This document shows, piece by piece, positions 1 through 7,349 of a stretch of DNA of 64,000 nucleotides. The translations under genes and the position numbers were made by a program. Source of the stretch: Candidatus Saccharimonadota bacterium (GTDB lineage Bacteria > Patescibacteriota > Saccharimonadia > Saccharimonadales > Saccharimonadaceae); contig CAJPUO010000002.1 of assembly GCA_905373795.1 (NCBI GenBank), forward strand, positions 62,001 to 126,000, in the 5' to 3' direction. Position 1 is the first letter of the stretch. The number at the start of each line of letters is the position of its first letter. The notes beneath the pieces are model-generated. The model was not told the DNA's origin. It was given only the letters and a program-made list of their open reading frames with translations, and ran no database searches.

Positions 1-72
1 TAGCAGCTCGGCTAGCTCGGCAGCCAAATAACCTAGCAATCCGCTCGCGCAGACAATACTTTCGCTCTGCAC
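1..72 (-). CDS. 5' fragment of an unidentified protein, runs off the window edge
   Basis: From a GTG at 72 the minus strand is open for 24 codons to the window edge, with a start resembling VQSESIVCASGLLGY. A GGGGAG ribosome-binding site lies 9 nt upstream (82-87) and a -10-like TACAAT (minus strand, 108-113) lies further upstream. Too little protein is visible to name a family. It reads in the same direction as the small membrane protein and the two tRNA genes upstream of it. Confidence 0.4.
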   Translation of the reverse strand, partial: MQSESIVCASGLLGYLAAELAELL

Positions 73-159
73 ATAGTCTATCTCCCCGTTCTTTCATCAC
101 TGAGGATATTGTAACAGAGATTTAAGAATTGTATCAATTGATAATTCGGTGCATATTTT

Positions 160-513
160 TCAAAGACTGCCTACTCGCGCGCCATGCAACAAACGCACGC
201 ACGTTACGATAATTATGGCGGCGACAAATAGTATCGCGGCTGTTTTAGAAAGTATTGAAATGACAGCTCGTGATGATTTGTGGTTTGTATCGCGCGAGGC
301 TTTTCGTTGTGTCCGCCAGGCAATAGACAGCAGTAGCGTAACAATAGCCAATTCGACACCAAGGCCGAAAAGATCAAGTCCCCAATCTCGATGAATCGGG
401 ACAATGTGCGGCGTCTGATGAAGAGCTACGCAATCAAGACGCCTGTGTACTGGGCTAAGAATCCAGCCAGCAGCTTCGTCGTTACGGTAAGGAGTTTCAG
501 AAAAATCACACAT
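160..513 (-). CDS. small two-helix membrane protein, unknown function
   Basis: 117-codon frame from ATG 513. Two hydrophobic stretches fit membrane helices: one around LGVELAIVTLLLSIAW and one near the C-terminus around AAILFVAAIIIVTCVRLL. A basic, polar linker (RTQRKASRDTNHKSSR) separates them, which suggests a hairpin membrane protein with a cytoplasmic loop. No recognised domain. It lies directly downstream of two tRNA genes on the same strand, and no clear Shine-Dalgarno is seen. Overlapping frames exist on both strands (for example 149-394 plus), so reality is uncertain; the hydrophobic pattern is the main support. Confidence 0.35.
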   Translation of the reverse strand: MCDFSETPYRNDEAAGWILSPVHRRLDCVALHQTPHIVPIHRDWGLDLFGLGVELAIVTLLLSIAWRTQRKASRDTNHKSSRAVISILSKTAAILFVAAIIIVTCVRLLHGARVGSL

Positions 514-526
514 AACAAATTCATCT

Positions 527-603
527 TGGTACCCCGCACAGGAATCGAACCTGCAACCTTTGGTACCGGAAACCAACGCTCTATCCAGTTGAGCTAACGG
601 GGC
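527..603 (-). tRNA. tRNA-Arg (anticodon CCG)
   Basis: The minus strand folds as a full cloverleaf: acceptor GCCCCGT with GCGGGGT, D-arm GCTC/GAGC, anticodon stem TTGGT/ACCAA around loop TTCCGGT (anticodon CCG, reading CGG), and T-arm with TTCGATT. The 3' CCA is encoded (527-529). Confidence 0.95.
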
Positions 604-688
604 ATTTGGTGCGCTGCTTACAACACAGCCAAAGGACGTATAATTTAACGCCGAGGGTGGTTCAGCTGGATTGCCAGAGCGCAAAAAT

Positions 689-765
689 TGGTACACCCGG
701 CAAGATTCGAACTTGCGACCACTTGGTTCGAAGCCAAGTACTCTAATCCGCTGAGCTACGGGTGC
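689..765 (-). tRNA. tRNA-Arg (anticodon TCG)
   Basis: Minus-strand cloverleaf: acceptor GCACCCG/CGGGTGT, anticodon stem CTTGG/CCAAG, loop CTTCGAA giving anticodon TCG, T-loop TTCGAAT, encoded CCA at 689-691. Most bacteria read CGN with an ACG (inosine) tRNA-Arg; here the wobble base is U. It sits 85 bp upstream of tRNA-Arg(CCG) on the same strand, so the two are probably co-transcribed. Confidence 0.95.
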
Positions 766-810
766 ATAACGGGTATATTATATCACACTAGCGCCAGCCG
801 GGAAAAATGA

Positions 811-816
811 TATAAT
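811..816 (+). promoter_or_regulatory. -10 box of murB, leaderless type
   Basis: TATAAT ends 6 nt before ATG 823, so the predicted transcription start coincides with the start codon. A GTG at 817 is in frame but would lie within the promoter-proximal DNA, so ATG 823 is preferred. Confidence 0.7.
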
Positions 817-822
817 GTGCTT

Positions 823-1845
823 ATGGAAATGAGAACTGATATATCTTTGAAAAAATACACAACCATGCAGCTGGGCGGCAAGGCGCGTTTTATGGCGGCA
901 GCCAGCACTGCTGACGATGTTAAAAATATTTATAAGGAAGCTAGTACCAAGGGTTTGAAAGTCTTCGTTCTAGGCGGCGGCAGCAATGTAATCACGCATG
1001 ACGAGACATTCAACGGCGTTGTTTTATTGAACCGCATCAAGGGCTTTGACATTGTATCGGATGATGGCGAGAATGTTGTTATAAAAATTGGCGCCGGCGA
1101 AAATTGGGATGAAATGGTGGAAAAGATAGTTGGCATGGATTTGCAGGGTGTTGAAGCGATGTCGGGCATTCCTGGAACAGCTGGTGCTGCGCCGGTGCAA
1201 AATATCGGTGCTTACGGGCAAGAGATTGCTGATACGCTGGTTAGCCTGGAGGCATTTGACTCAAAAGAAGGGAAAGTCGTTACTATTAGCGCCAAAGATT
1301 GCCATTTCTCGTACAGAAATAGTATTTTTCGCAGCAGCCAAAAGGGGCGGTATTGTATTTTAAACATTAAATTGCGGCTGTTCCGTACTCAGCCCAAGCC
1401 GCCGTATTACGCTGCCATCCAAAAGTATCTTACCGAAAATGACATTAGAATTGTTAATTTGCCAGTTATCCGAGTGGCTGTTCTTAATATTCGTGCTGAT
1501 AAATTGCCAGATCCCGCCCAAGAGCCAAATTCCGGTTCTTTCTTTAAGAATGCTATCATAGAGCAGTGGCAGCTTGACGAATTAAAGAAAAAATATCCGG
1601 ATATTCCGAATTACATTATGCCGGATAATACATATAAAATTCCTACAGGCTGGCTTATTGAAAAGGCTGGCTTGAAAGGAAAAACATTCCATAATATTCG
1701 AATTTACGAAAAAAATGCGCTGGTTTTAGTTAACAATGGCGCGGCTGGTTATCCTGATTTGGCTATGGCCAGAGAGAAAATTGTTCAGAAAGTGTACGAT
1801 AAATTCCACATTCAAATCCAGCAAGAGCCGCTTGAATTAGAATAA
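823..1845 (+). CDS. murB: UDP-N-acetylenolpyruvoylglucosamine reductase MurB
   Basis: MurB reduces UDP-GlcNAc-enolpyruvate to UDP-MurNAc with NADPH and FAD in the cytoplasm, the second committed step of peptidoglycan synthesis. The 340-aa frame has the FAD-binding segment VLGGGSNVI, then GIPGTAGAAPVQNIGAYG, then SGSFFKN carrying the catalytic serine, and ends QQEPLELE with the conserved terminal glutamate region. Length and order fit a type I MurB. A -10 box directly abuts the start, arguing for a leaderless transcript from ATG 823. MurA, the preceding pathway enzyme, is 5 kb downstream. The pilin genes follow after 38 bp with their own -10-like box. Confidence 0.96.
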   Translation: MEMRTDISLKKYTTMQLGGKARFMAAASTADDVKNIYKEASTKGLKVFVLGGGSNVITHDETFNGVVLLNRIKGFDIVSDDGENVVIKIGAGENWDEMVEKIVGMDLQGVEAMSGIPGTAGAAPVQNIGAYGQEIADTLVSLEAFDSKEGKVVTISAKDCHFSYRNSIFRSSQKGRYCILNIKLRLFRTQPKPPYYAAIQKYLTENDIRIVNLPVIRVAVLNIRADKLPDPAQEPNSGSFFKNAIIEQWQLDELKKKYPDIPNYIMPDNTYKIPTGWLIEKAGLKGKTFHNIRIYEKNALVLVNNGAAGYPDLAMAREKIVQKVYDKFHIQIQQEPLELE

Positions 1846-1883
1846 GGCTTGTAGTTTTTTGTCTTTGCGGTTATGCTTAATAC

Positions 1884-2480
1884 ATGAGGATGAGGCGTGG
1901 ATTTACAATCATTGAATTAACTATCGTTATTGCTATTATAGCAATCTTATTTACTATCGGCGTTGTTAGCTTTCGCGGTTACCAAGCAAGCGCCCGCGAT
2001 AAGGAGCGCGAAGCTGACGTAGCGGCGATTCAGATGTATTTGGAAAGTATTTATTCGCAGGAAATCAAAGACGGCGGCGGTAATGTCATCAAGCCAGTCG
2101 GCAGCTATCCGGCTTATTTTTCCGGCGCAGCTGGATCGTCTAATCTGACCAGCGCCCAGTTTGATAAAATATTAGCCAATTTACAGGACGATGCGAAAAA
2201 AGGCCCGTCCGGCAACGAAGCGCTAATTCCAGCCAAGCAGGGTATATTTTCCGGCGGTCGCAGTATTAACAGCATTGCTGATATAAATTCGTATAAAAAT
2301 AACTACGCTGCCAATAACTTGCCAGCATATCCAAGCGGCGCATACGTATACTTTGCCCACTCTGGCAGCGGTACGAAATGCCAGGAGAGCGGCGTTGAAT
2401 GCCGCCAATACTCAATTATGTATCATTTAGAAACCAAAGATCCAGATAAATGGCAAGTTGTAGAAAGCAGGCATAAATAA
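1884..2480 (+). CDS. type IV prepilin-like protein (pseudopilin)
   Basis: 198 aa with a class III prepilin signal: the short basic leader MRMRRG followed by FTIIELTIVIAIIAI, with Phe at +1 and Glu at +5 of the mature protein, and one N-terminal hydrophobic helix of about 20 residues. The prepilin peptidase would cut after Gly6. The body is polar and glycine/serine rich, with a Cys pair near the C-terminus (KCQESGVECRQ). First of three overlapping or abutting pilin-like genes (1884-3461), so probably a minor pilin operon. A TATGCT box at 1872-1877 sits 6 nt from the ATG. Major or minor role cannot be told from sequence. Confidence 0.88.
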   Translation: MRMRRGFTIIELTIVIAIIAILFTIGVVSFRGYQASARDKEREADVAAIQMYLESIYSQEIKDGGGNVIKPVGSYPAYFSGAAGSSNLTSAQFDKILANLQDDAKKGPSGNEALIPAKQGIFSGGRSINSIADINSYKNNYAANNLPAYPSGAYVYFAHSGSGTKCQESGVECRQYSIMYHLETKDPDKWQVVESRHK

Positions 2481-2851
2481 TGAAACAGGGTGGGTTTACG
2501 ACAGTAGAAATATTAATAACCCTTTTCGTGGCGGCGCTGTTTTTAATGAGCGGCTACCAGCTATACAGCGTGGTCATAAATCAGTCGGCTGACACTAGGG
2601 AGATGAGCGAGGCTAGCAATCTTGGCTATGAGATTTTACGCAAACAAAATTACGCCGCCGTTGCTAATACTTGCTCGTCGCCGGCTGTATCGCCAGCAAC
2701 TCTTCGGTCGAACTCTTTACCGAAGCCAGCGTCCGCTACTGTCTCTATGTGTAAACCGTATACGGATTCATCATTAATAAGAGTTGTCGTTACTGTTAAA
2801 TACGGTTCCGATGGCGAGGAGGTGTCGCATGCAACGTATCTTGGAGGCTAA
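2480..2851 (+). CDS. type IV prepilin-like protein, short (minor pilin candidate)
   Basis: 123 aa with leader MKQGG and mature start FTTVEILITLFVAALFL, keeping Glu at +5. The start codon overlaps the previous gene's stop (TAATG at 2480), which indicates translational coupling. After the hydrophobic helix there is a small soluble domain with two cysteines (NTCSS, SMCKP) that could form a disulfide outside the cell. Small size and position between two other pilin-like genes suggest a minor pilin or pseudopilin initiating assembly. No specific subfamily recognised. Confidence 0.85.
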   Translation: MKQGGFTTVEILITLFVAALFLMSGYQLYSVVINQSADTREMSEASNLGYEILRKQNYAAVANTCSSPAVSPATLRSNSLPKPASATVSMCKPYTDSSLIRVVVTVKYGSDGEEVSHATYLGG

Positions 2852-3461
2852 GCGCCGAGACCAGAGTCGTAAAAGAAGCGCCGGATTTACGCTGATAGAA
2901 CTGTTGACTGTCATGCCGCTTATAATATTAATTATTAGCGCCATGGTGGTAGCAATAGTAAACTTAACCGGAACCTCTATGCGCGCTAGCGCCCGTACGC
3001 AGCTGCAGAATGAGGTGCTGGCGGCGCTTGATCAGATTGAGCAAGATGTAAAGTTAAGCACTGACTTTGACGGTATGGCGTCTAATAAAATATCAATGCA
3101 TAATCTGGCGACGTCTGCCAACCCATTAAGCGCCAGCCGGAAGCTGATTAAAAAAAGCGACTGCTCGGTAGCGGGAACTGGTATTTCTGTGGCGGAAGCA
3201 CTGGTGTATAAGATGGAATATTCTGTCGTTGGAGGTAATACTTTAAAGCGTAAGGCTAGTATGGACAGCGGCTGTAGTTCGTCTTCGAATGTTTGGCAAA
3301 GAGGCATTGATGATACTTTGATTTCTGCTGGTAAAGAAGTCAAACTAAGCGTAACTACTAATTCCGATACTATGGAAGTAAAGTTAACTGCTTCTAAGAC
3401 GGTTGCCGGCGACGACATCAGCTATACTGGCTGGCTATACGTAAAATCTCTCAATTTTTAA
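2829..3461 (+). CDS. type IV prepilin-like protein (PulG/PilV-like minor pilin)
   Basis: Start chosen at ATG 2829, 8-10 nt after a GAGGAGG ribosome-binding site; an upstream in-frame start would lengthen the leader implausibly. The 210-aa product has an unusually long basic leader (18-19 residues, rich in Arg and Lys) ending in SAG, then FTLIELLTVMPLIILII with Glu at +5. The proline within the hydrophobic helix is typical of minor pilins. The start lies inside the 3' end of the previous gene (22-bp overlap), completing a coupled three-gene pilin cluster. Confidence 0.85.
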   Translation: MQRILEAKRRDQSRKRSAGFTLIELLTVMPLIILIISAMVVAIVNLTGTSMRASARTQLQNEVLAALDQIEQDVKLSTDFDGMASNKISMHNLATSANPLSASRKLIKKSDCSVAGTGISVAEALVYKMEYSVVGGNTLKRKASMDSGCSSSSNVWQRGIDDTLISAGKEVKLSVTTNSDTMEVKLTASKTVAGDDISYTGWLYVKSLNF

Positions 3462-3469
3462 TAAAATGC

Positions 3470-3498
3470 TTGCGCTTATTTCTCGCTTCTGATACACT
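3470..3498 (+). promoter_or_regulatory. sigma70-like promoter for pilin gene at 3544
   Basis: TTGCGC (3470-3475), 17-bp spacer, TACACT (3493-3498). It predicts a start near 3505 and a leader of about 39 nt containing a G-rich ribosome-binding site (GGGGG at 3529-3533). Unlike most genes here, this transcript has a real leader. Confidence 0.65.
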
Positions 3499-3528
3499 AA
3501 TGCTTGTTAACAACTTAACTTAAAAATA

Positions 3529-3665
3529 GGGGGCAAATCAGAAATGGTTTCTTCAAAAAACAAAGTAAAAGGTTTTACGCTCGTTGAGCTTCTAATCGTC
3601 ATCGTGGTTATCGCCATTTTGGCTGCTATATCAATTGTGGCTTATAACGGTATTCAGCAGCGTTC
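3529..3665. repeat. inverted repeat arm A (pilin 5' end)
   Basis: 137 bp covering the ribosome-binding site, leader peptide and hydrophobic helix of the plus-strand pilin. It is base-for-base identical, in inverse orientation, to 4338-4474. Identity ends at an A/G difference at 3666. Confidence 0.95.
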
Positions 3666-3963
3666 ACGCGACTCAGCAGCGGCAGGTTCTGCGTCTCAGT
3701 TATCAACTAAAGTTGAGGCATGGAATAGTGTAAAGGGTTCATACCCGACTGATAGTCAAGTAAGTACTGATCATCTAGTTGATTCTGACGTTAACGAAGC
3801 GGCGATTGGTGCTGAGTTGCAGAGTAGGATTATCACAGGTACCGCTACTCCAGACAACGAACACCCTGTTCATTACAAGCAATGTGGCGGTGGTACTGGT
3901 GCTAGGATTACGTACGTTCACGGAGGCGGTACTGAACGTATTGATCGTGGAACTGGTTGTTAG
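3544..3963 (+). CDS. type IV pilin, major-pilin-like copy 1
   Basis: 139 aa; leader MVSSKNKVKG, mature start FTLVELLIVIVVIAILAAI with Glu at +5, then a helix ending near YNGIQQRSRDS and a compact globular domain with two cysteines (QCGG and the terminal GTGC) likely forming a disulfide-bounded loop. It has its own sigma70-like promoter and a strong G-rich ribosome-binding site, and a terminator follows, so it is a monocistronic gene as expected for an abundant pilin. The N-terminal 40 codons are identical at DNA level to the convergent copy at 4031-4459; the C-terminal domains diverge. Confidence 0.92.
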   Translation: MVSSKNKVKGFTLVELLIVIVVIAILAAISIVAYNGIQQRSRDSAAAGSASQLSTKVEAWNSVKGSYPTDSQVSTDHLVDSDVNEAAIGAELQSRIITGTATPDNEHPVHYKQCGGGTGARITYVHGGGTERIDRGTGC

Positions 3964-3984
3964 TATATCAGTAAACCGGTATTA

Positions 3985-4010
3985 TAAAACCCCGGAAAAC
4001 CGGGGTTTTA
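3985..4010. terminator. bidirectional intrinsic terminator between convergent pilins
   Basis: Perfect 11-bp stem TAAAACCCCGG/CCGGGGTTTTA with an AAAA loop. A/T tracts flank both sides, so it can serve both convergent pilin genes. Confidence 0.9.
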
Positions 4011-4030
4011 ATTTGTGTATCGTCTATTGG

Positions 4031-4459
4031 CTAACAGCCGGTACCTCGTTTGAGTGTTTCAATGCCGCTACCCTTTTTGTAAGCGATTTCTGCGCCGGTA
4101 AAGTTAGGAGAAGCGCCGCATGTTTTATAGTTAACTAAAATATCATTTGCTATACTGGATGTTCCGGAAGTGGTAATTTTATTTCTCAAATCTTGATTTA
4201 GTTTTGCTTCGGTAACTTTCGCATTATCAAGCCCGTTCTCAACCTCTGATGTTGAAGGATATCTGCCGATTCGGCTATTCCATACCTCAATTTTTGCTGA
4301 TAGCTGCGAAGCAGTTGCTGCCGCTGCCGAGTCGCGCGAACGCTGCTGAATACCGTTATAAGCCACAATTGATATAGCAGCCAAAATGGCGATAACCACG
4401 ATGACGATTAGAAGCTCAACGAGCGTAAAACCTTTTACTTTGTTTTTTGAAGAAACCAT
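4031..4459 (-). CDS. type IV pilin, major-pilin-like copy 2
   Basis: 142 aa from ATG 4459, preceded by GGGGGG(CAAATCAGAA) as in copy 1. The leader and hydrophobic N-terminus are identical to the plus-strand copy. The globular part is different but homologous, again with a Cys pair (KTCG and terminal GTGC). It lies 29 bp downstream of the glyA stop on the same strand, so it may be read through from glyA or from a weak local promoter. The shared inverted repeat makes inversion or gene conversion between the copies possible. Confidence 0.9.
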   Translation of the reverse strand: MVSSKNKVKGFTLVELLIVIVVIAILAAISIVAYNGIQQRSRDSAAAATASQLSAKIEVWNSRIGRYPSTSEVENGLDNAKVTEAKLNQDLRNKITTSGTSSIANDILVNYKTCGASPNFTGAEIAYKKGSGIETLKRGTGC

Positions 4460-4474
4460 TTCTGATTTGCCCCC
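4338..4474. repeat. inverted repeat arm B (pilin 5' end)
   Basis: Exact reverse complement of 3529-3665, spanning the ribosome-binding site and first 41 codons of the minus-strand pilin. The arms are separated by 672 bp holding both variable C-terminal regions and the shared terminator. Confidence 0.95.
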
Positions 4475-4488
4475 CAATTCATTTAGTA

Positions 4489-5760
4489 TTACTTATATGG
4501 TAGCGGAAAACGCGCCGCAAGACTAGTAGCTTGCTGCTTAATTTTTGCGTATTCTGTTGTATTTTCTGTATTTATCGCTGCAATAATCCACTTGGCAATT
4601 TGCTTAATTTCCGCTTCCATCATGCCGCGCGTAGTGAGCGCTGGCGTGCCTAGGCGCAGGCCGCTTGGACGGAATGGCGGTAGGGTATCGTTCGGGATGG
4701 CGTTGGCGTTGGCGGTGATACCGCTGGCTTCCAGCCGCTCCTGGGCGGTTTTGCCGTCGATATTAAAGCTGCCGTAGACGTCCGCCAGCACCAAGTGGTT
4801 GCTGGTGCCGCCTGTTACTAATTTCAAGCCGCCGCGCTTTAGTTCATCTGCCAGAACGGCTGCATTTTTAACGATTTGCTGGGCGTATTCCGTGAACTCT
4901 GGGCGTAGCGCCTCGCCAAAGGCGACTGTCTTGGCAGCGATGGTGTGCATGTGCGGGCCGCCTTGGGTGCCAGGGAAGACTGCCCGGTCGATCAGCGTTG
5001 GCAAGTTTTTTAAGGTTTTTTCTGGCCGCTTCAAAGGATTGCTGGCTATGCCCCTCGACAAAATCAAGCCGCCGCGTGGGCCGCGCAAGGTTTTGTGTGT
5101 GGTAGTGGTGATAATATGAAAGCCGTAGTCAAACGGATTTTTAGCCACGCCGCCAACGATTAATCCAGCGATGTGGCTCATATCCGCCATCAACATAGCG
5201 CCAACTTCGTTGCCAATCTCGGCAAACTTGGCGTAATTTAGCTCGCGCGGATAGGCCGAGAAGCCCGCCAAGATGATTTTTGGCTGATGTTTCAGCGCCA
5301 AGTGGCGAATTTCTTCATAGTCAATTTCGCCAGTCTCGACATCCTTGATGCCGTAGCGGACGAAGTTATATTCGCGGGCTGAGCGGGTGACTGGCGCGCC
5401 ATGCGTCAGGTGTCCGCCGTGCGCCAAATCCATCGCCAGAATGGTGTCGCCAGGCTCGCACCACGCATAATACACCGCCTCGTTGGCCTGGGCGCCGGAG
5501 TGCGGCTGGACATTGGCGTGATCAGCGCCGAATAGCTGTTTAGCGCGGTCAATCGCCAGCTGCTCAATTTGGTCGGTGTTTTCTTGTCCGCCGTAATAGC
5601 GTCGTCCGGGGTAACCCTCAGAATATTTGTTGGTAAAGACGCTGCCCAGCGCTTTGAGTACACTAGTTGAAACGTAATTTTCGCTTGGGATCATTTCGAT
5701 CCCCAGCTGCTGCCGTTTTATTTCTGCCGCAATTAAATTGGCGACCTGCGTATCCTGCAT
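4489..5760 (-). CDS. glyA: serine hydroxymethyltransferase GlyA
   Basis: PLP enzyme interconverting serine + THF with glycine + 5,10-methylene-THF in the cytoplasm. The 423-aa product starts at ATG 5760 behind a perfect AAGGAGG ribosome-binding site; a longer in-frame extension upstream lacks one. Visible motifs are YSEGYPGRRYYGG near residue 50, QPHSGAQANEAVY, MADMSHIAGL, and the PLP-lysine motif TTTTHKTLRGPRGG near residue 230. Length matches the bacterial family (about 415-425). Together with FolD (11.1 kb) it gives a one-carbon cycle. The minus-strand pilin follows closely downstream. Confidence 0.97.
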   Translation of the reverse strand: MQDTQVANLIAAEIKRQQLGIEMIPSENYVSTSVLKALGSVFTNKYSEGYPGRRYYGGQENTDQIEQLAIDRAKQLFGADHANVQPHSGAQANEAVYYAWCEPGDTILAMDLAHGGHLTHGAPVTRSAREYNFVRYGIKDVETGEIDYEEIRHLALKHQPKIILAGFSAYPRELNYAKFAEIGNEVGAMLMADMSHIAGLIVGGVAKNPFDYGFHIITTTTHKTLRGPRGGLILSRGIASNPLKRPEKTLKNLPTLIDRAVFPGTQGGPHMHTIAAKTVAFGEALRPEFTEYAQQIVKNAAVLADELKRGGLKLVTGGTSNHLVLADVYGSFNIDGKTAQERLEASGITANANAIPNDTLPPFRPSGLRLGTPALTTRGMMEAEIKQIAKWIIAAINTENTTEYAKIKQQATSLAARFPLPYK

Positions 5761-5813
5761 GGTATTTCCTCCTTTTCTTCTATTATACCATTGCGTTAAT
5801 ATACCATCTGTGA

Positions 5814-5819
5814 TATAAT
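5814..5819 (+). promoter_or_regulatory. -10 box of HTH-murA, leaderless type
   Basis: TATAAT with 6 nt to ATG 5826 and no ribosome-binding site in between, the same spacing as murB. Confidence 0.7.
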
Positions 5820-5825
5820 CGCCGC

Positions 5826-7349
5826 ATGAATAAAGATGAGTATTTGAAGAAAATTGGTAATTTAATCGCTGAAAACCGCCAAAAGCAGGGCATGACGCAA
5901 GCACAATTAGCCGAGGCAATCGGCACCTCGCAGAGTGCTATTAACCGGATTGAAAACGGCGGTCAAAACATTAGTATAGAGATGGTAGCGCGTATCAGTG
6001 AAGTATTAAATAATAACATTATGATGGTAAATCATTCTGGAAAAATGAATTTTCGGGTACATGGCGGTAAAAAATTGTCTGGTGAGATACGCGTTAATAC
6101 GAGTAAAAATGCGGCAGTCGGTTTGTTGTGCGCCAGTTTGTTAAATAAGGGGAAAACCACGCTCAGGAAAGTAGCGCGGATTGAGGAAGTTAATCGGATT
6201 ATTGAAGTATTAAACTCAATTGGCGTGAAAACTCGCTGGCTGGATGGCAATGATTTGGAAATTATGCCGCCAGCGCGCCTGAAGCTGGAAAATATGGACA
6301 TAGAGGCTGCCAAGCGGACGCGTACGGTGATCATGTTTCTTGGCCCGCTGCTTCACCAGTACCGTGATTTTCGTTTGCCGTTTGCCGGCGGCTGTAATCT
6401 CGGTAAGCGCACGGTTGAGCCGCATCTGAGCGGCTTGCGCTGTTTTGGTATGGATGTGGCGGCAGAATCGGAATATTATCATGCGCAAACTAAGGTGATT
6501 TCTGGCAATCGAACGATTCTTTTGACGGAGCGCGGCGATACAGTGACGGAAAATGTCATTATGGCGGCGGCGTTGTCGCCAGATACGACAATTATCCGCA
6601 ATGCTAGTCCAAATTACATGGTGCAGGATGTCTGTTTCTTTCTGCAAAAACTGGGCGTAAAAGTCGAAGGAATCGGTACGACGATTTTGAAAATTACTGG
6701 CCGTAAGCATATTAATAAAAACCTTGACTACTATCCAAGCGAAGATCCGATTGAGGCGATGAGTTTTATCGCCGCAGCGGCGGTAACTGGTTCGGAAATT
6801 ACTGTGCGCCGGGCGCCGATTGAATTTTTGGAAATTGAACTGGCGACGCTGGCGGAAATGGGCTTGCAGTTTGAATTAAGCCAGGAATATTTTGCAAATA
6901 ACGAAAGGACGCGCCTGGTTGATATCCACCTCAAGCATTCTAAGATGAAAGCAGCCAAAGATAAGCTGCACGCGCTGCCGTTTCCGGGGATTAATATGGA
7001 TAACTTGCCGTTCTTGGGGCTGATCGCGACAGTTGCCAGAGGGCGGACATTAGTGCACGATTGGAGCTATGAAAATCGAGCAATTTATTTCACGGAACTA
7101 AGCAAATTAAATGCGCAAATTGAACTGGTTGATCCGCACCGGGTATATATCACTGGTCCGACGAAATGGAAGCCGGCTGATATTGTGGCGCCGCCAGCGC
7201 TTAGGCCGTCAGTCGTAGTGCTACTGGCGATGCTGGCAGCACCGGGCGTGTCAATCCTTCGCGATGTATATTCAATAAATCGCGGTTACGAGGAGCTGGC
7301 TCAGCGGCTCAATTCGCTGGGCGCAGAAATTGAAGTAATTATTGAATAG
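5826..7349 (+). CDS. murA: XRE-type HTH fused to UDP-GlcNAc 1-carboxyvinyltransferase (MurA)
   Basis: 507 aa. Residues 1-65 are a complete XRE/Cro-type helix-turn-helix (QGMTQAQLAEAIGTSQSAIN, then RIENGGQNISIEMVARI). From about residue 73 a MurA/EPSP-synthase fold follows: GEIRVNTSKNAAVG carries the UDP-GlcNAc-contacting lysine, and FAGGCNLGKRTVEPHL carries the catalytic cysteine (Cys190, equivalent to E. coli Cys115). It adds enolpyruvate from PEP to UDP-GlcNAc, the first step of murein synthesis. Usual MurA is about 420 aa, so the HTH is an addition. No frameshift or internal ribosome-binding site separates the parts, and the leaderless promoter serves the HTH start. The HTH could make it a DNA-binding, self-regulating enzyme; that is inference. 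Confidence 0.93.
   Translation: MNKDEYLKKIGNLIAENRQKQGMTQAQLAEAIGTSQSAINRIENGGQNISIEMVARISEVLNNNIMMVNHSGKMNFRVHGGKKLSGEIRVNTSKNAAVGLLCASLLNKGKTTLRKVARIEEVNRIIEVLNSIGVKTRWLDGNDLEIMPPARLKLENMDIEAAKRTRTVIMFLGPLLHQYRDFRLPFAGGCNLGKRTVEPHLSGLRCFGMDVAAESEYYHAQTKVISGNRTILLTERGDTVTENVIMAAALSPDTTIIRNASPNYMVQDVCFFLQKLGVKVEGIGTTILKITGRKHINKNLDYYPSEDPIEAMSFIAAAAVTGSEITVRRAPIEFLEIELATLAEMGLQFELSQEYFANNERTRLVDIHLKHSKMKAAKDKLHALPFPGINMDNLPFLGLIATVARGRTLVHDWSYENRAIYFTELSKLNAQIELVDPHRVYITGPTKWKPADIVAPPALRPSVVVLLAMLAAPGVSILRDVYSINRGYEELAQRLNSLGAEIEVIIE

Noticed and set aside
149..394. Plus-strand 81-codon frame opposite the small membrane protein
   Set aside because: No promoter or ribosome-binding site; the minus-strand frame has a membrane-protein pattern and fits the direction of neighbours.
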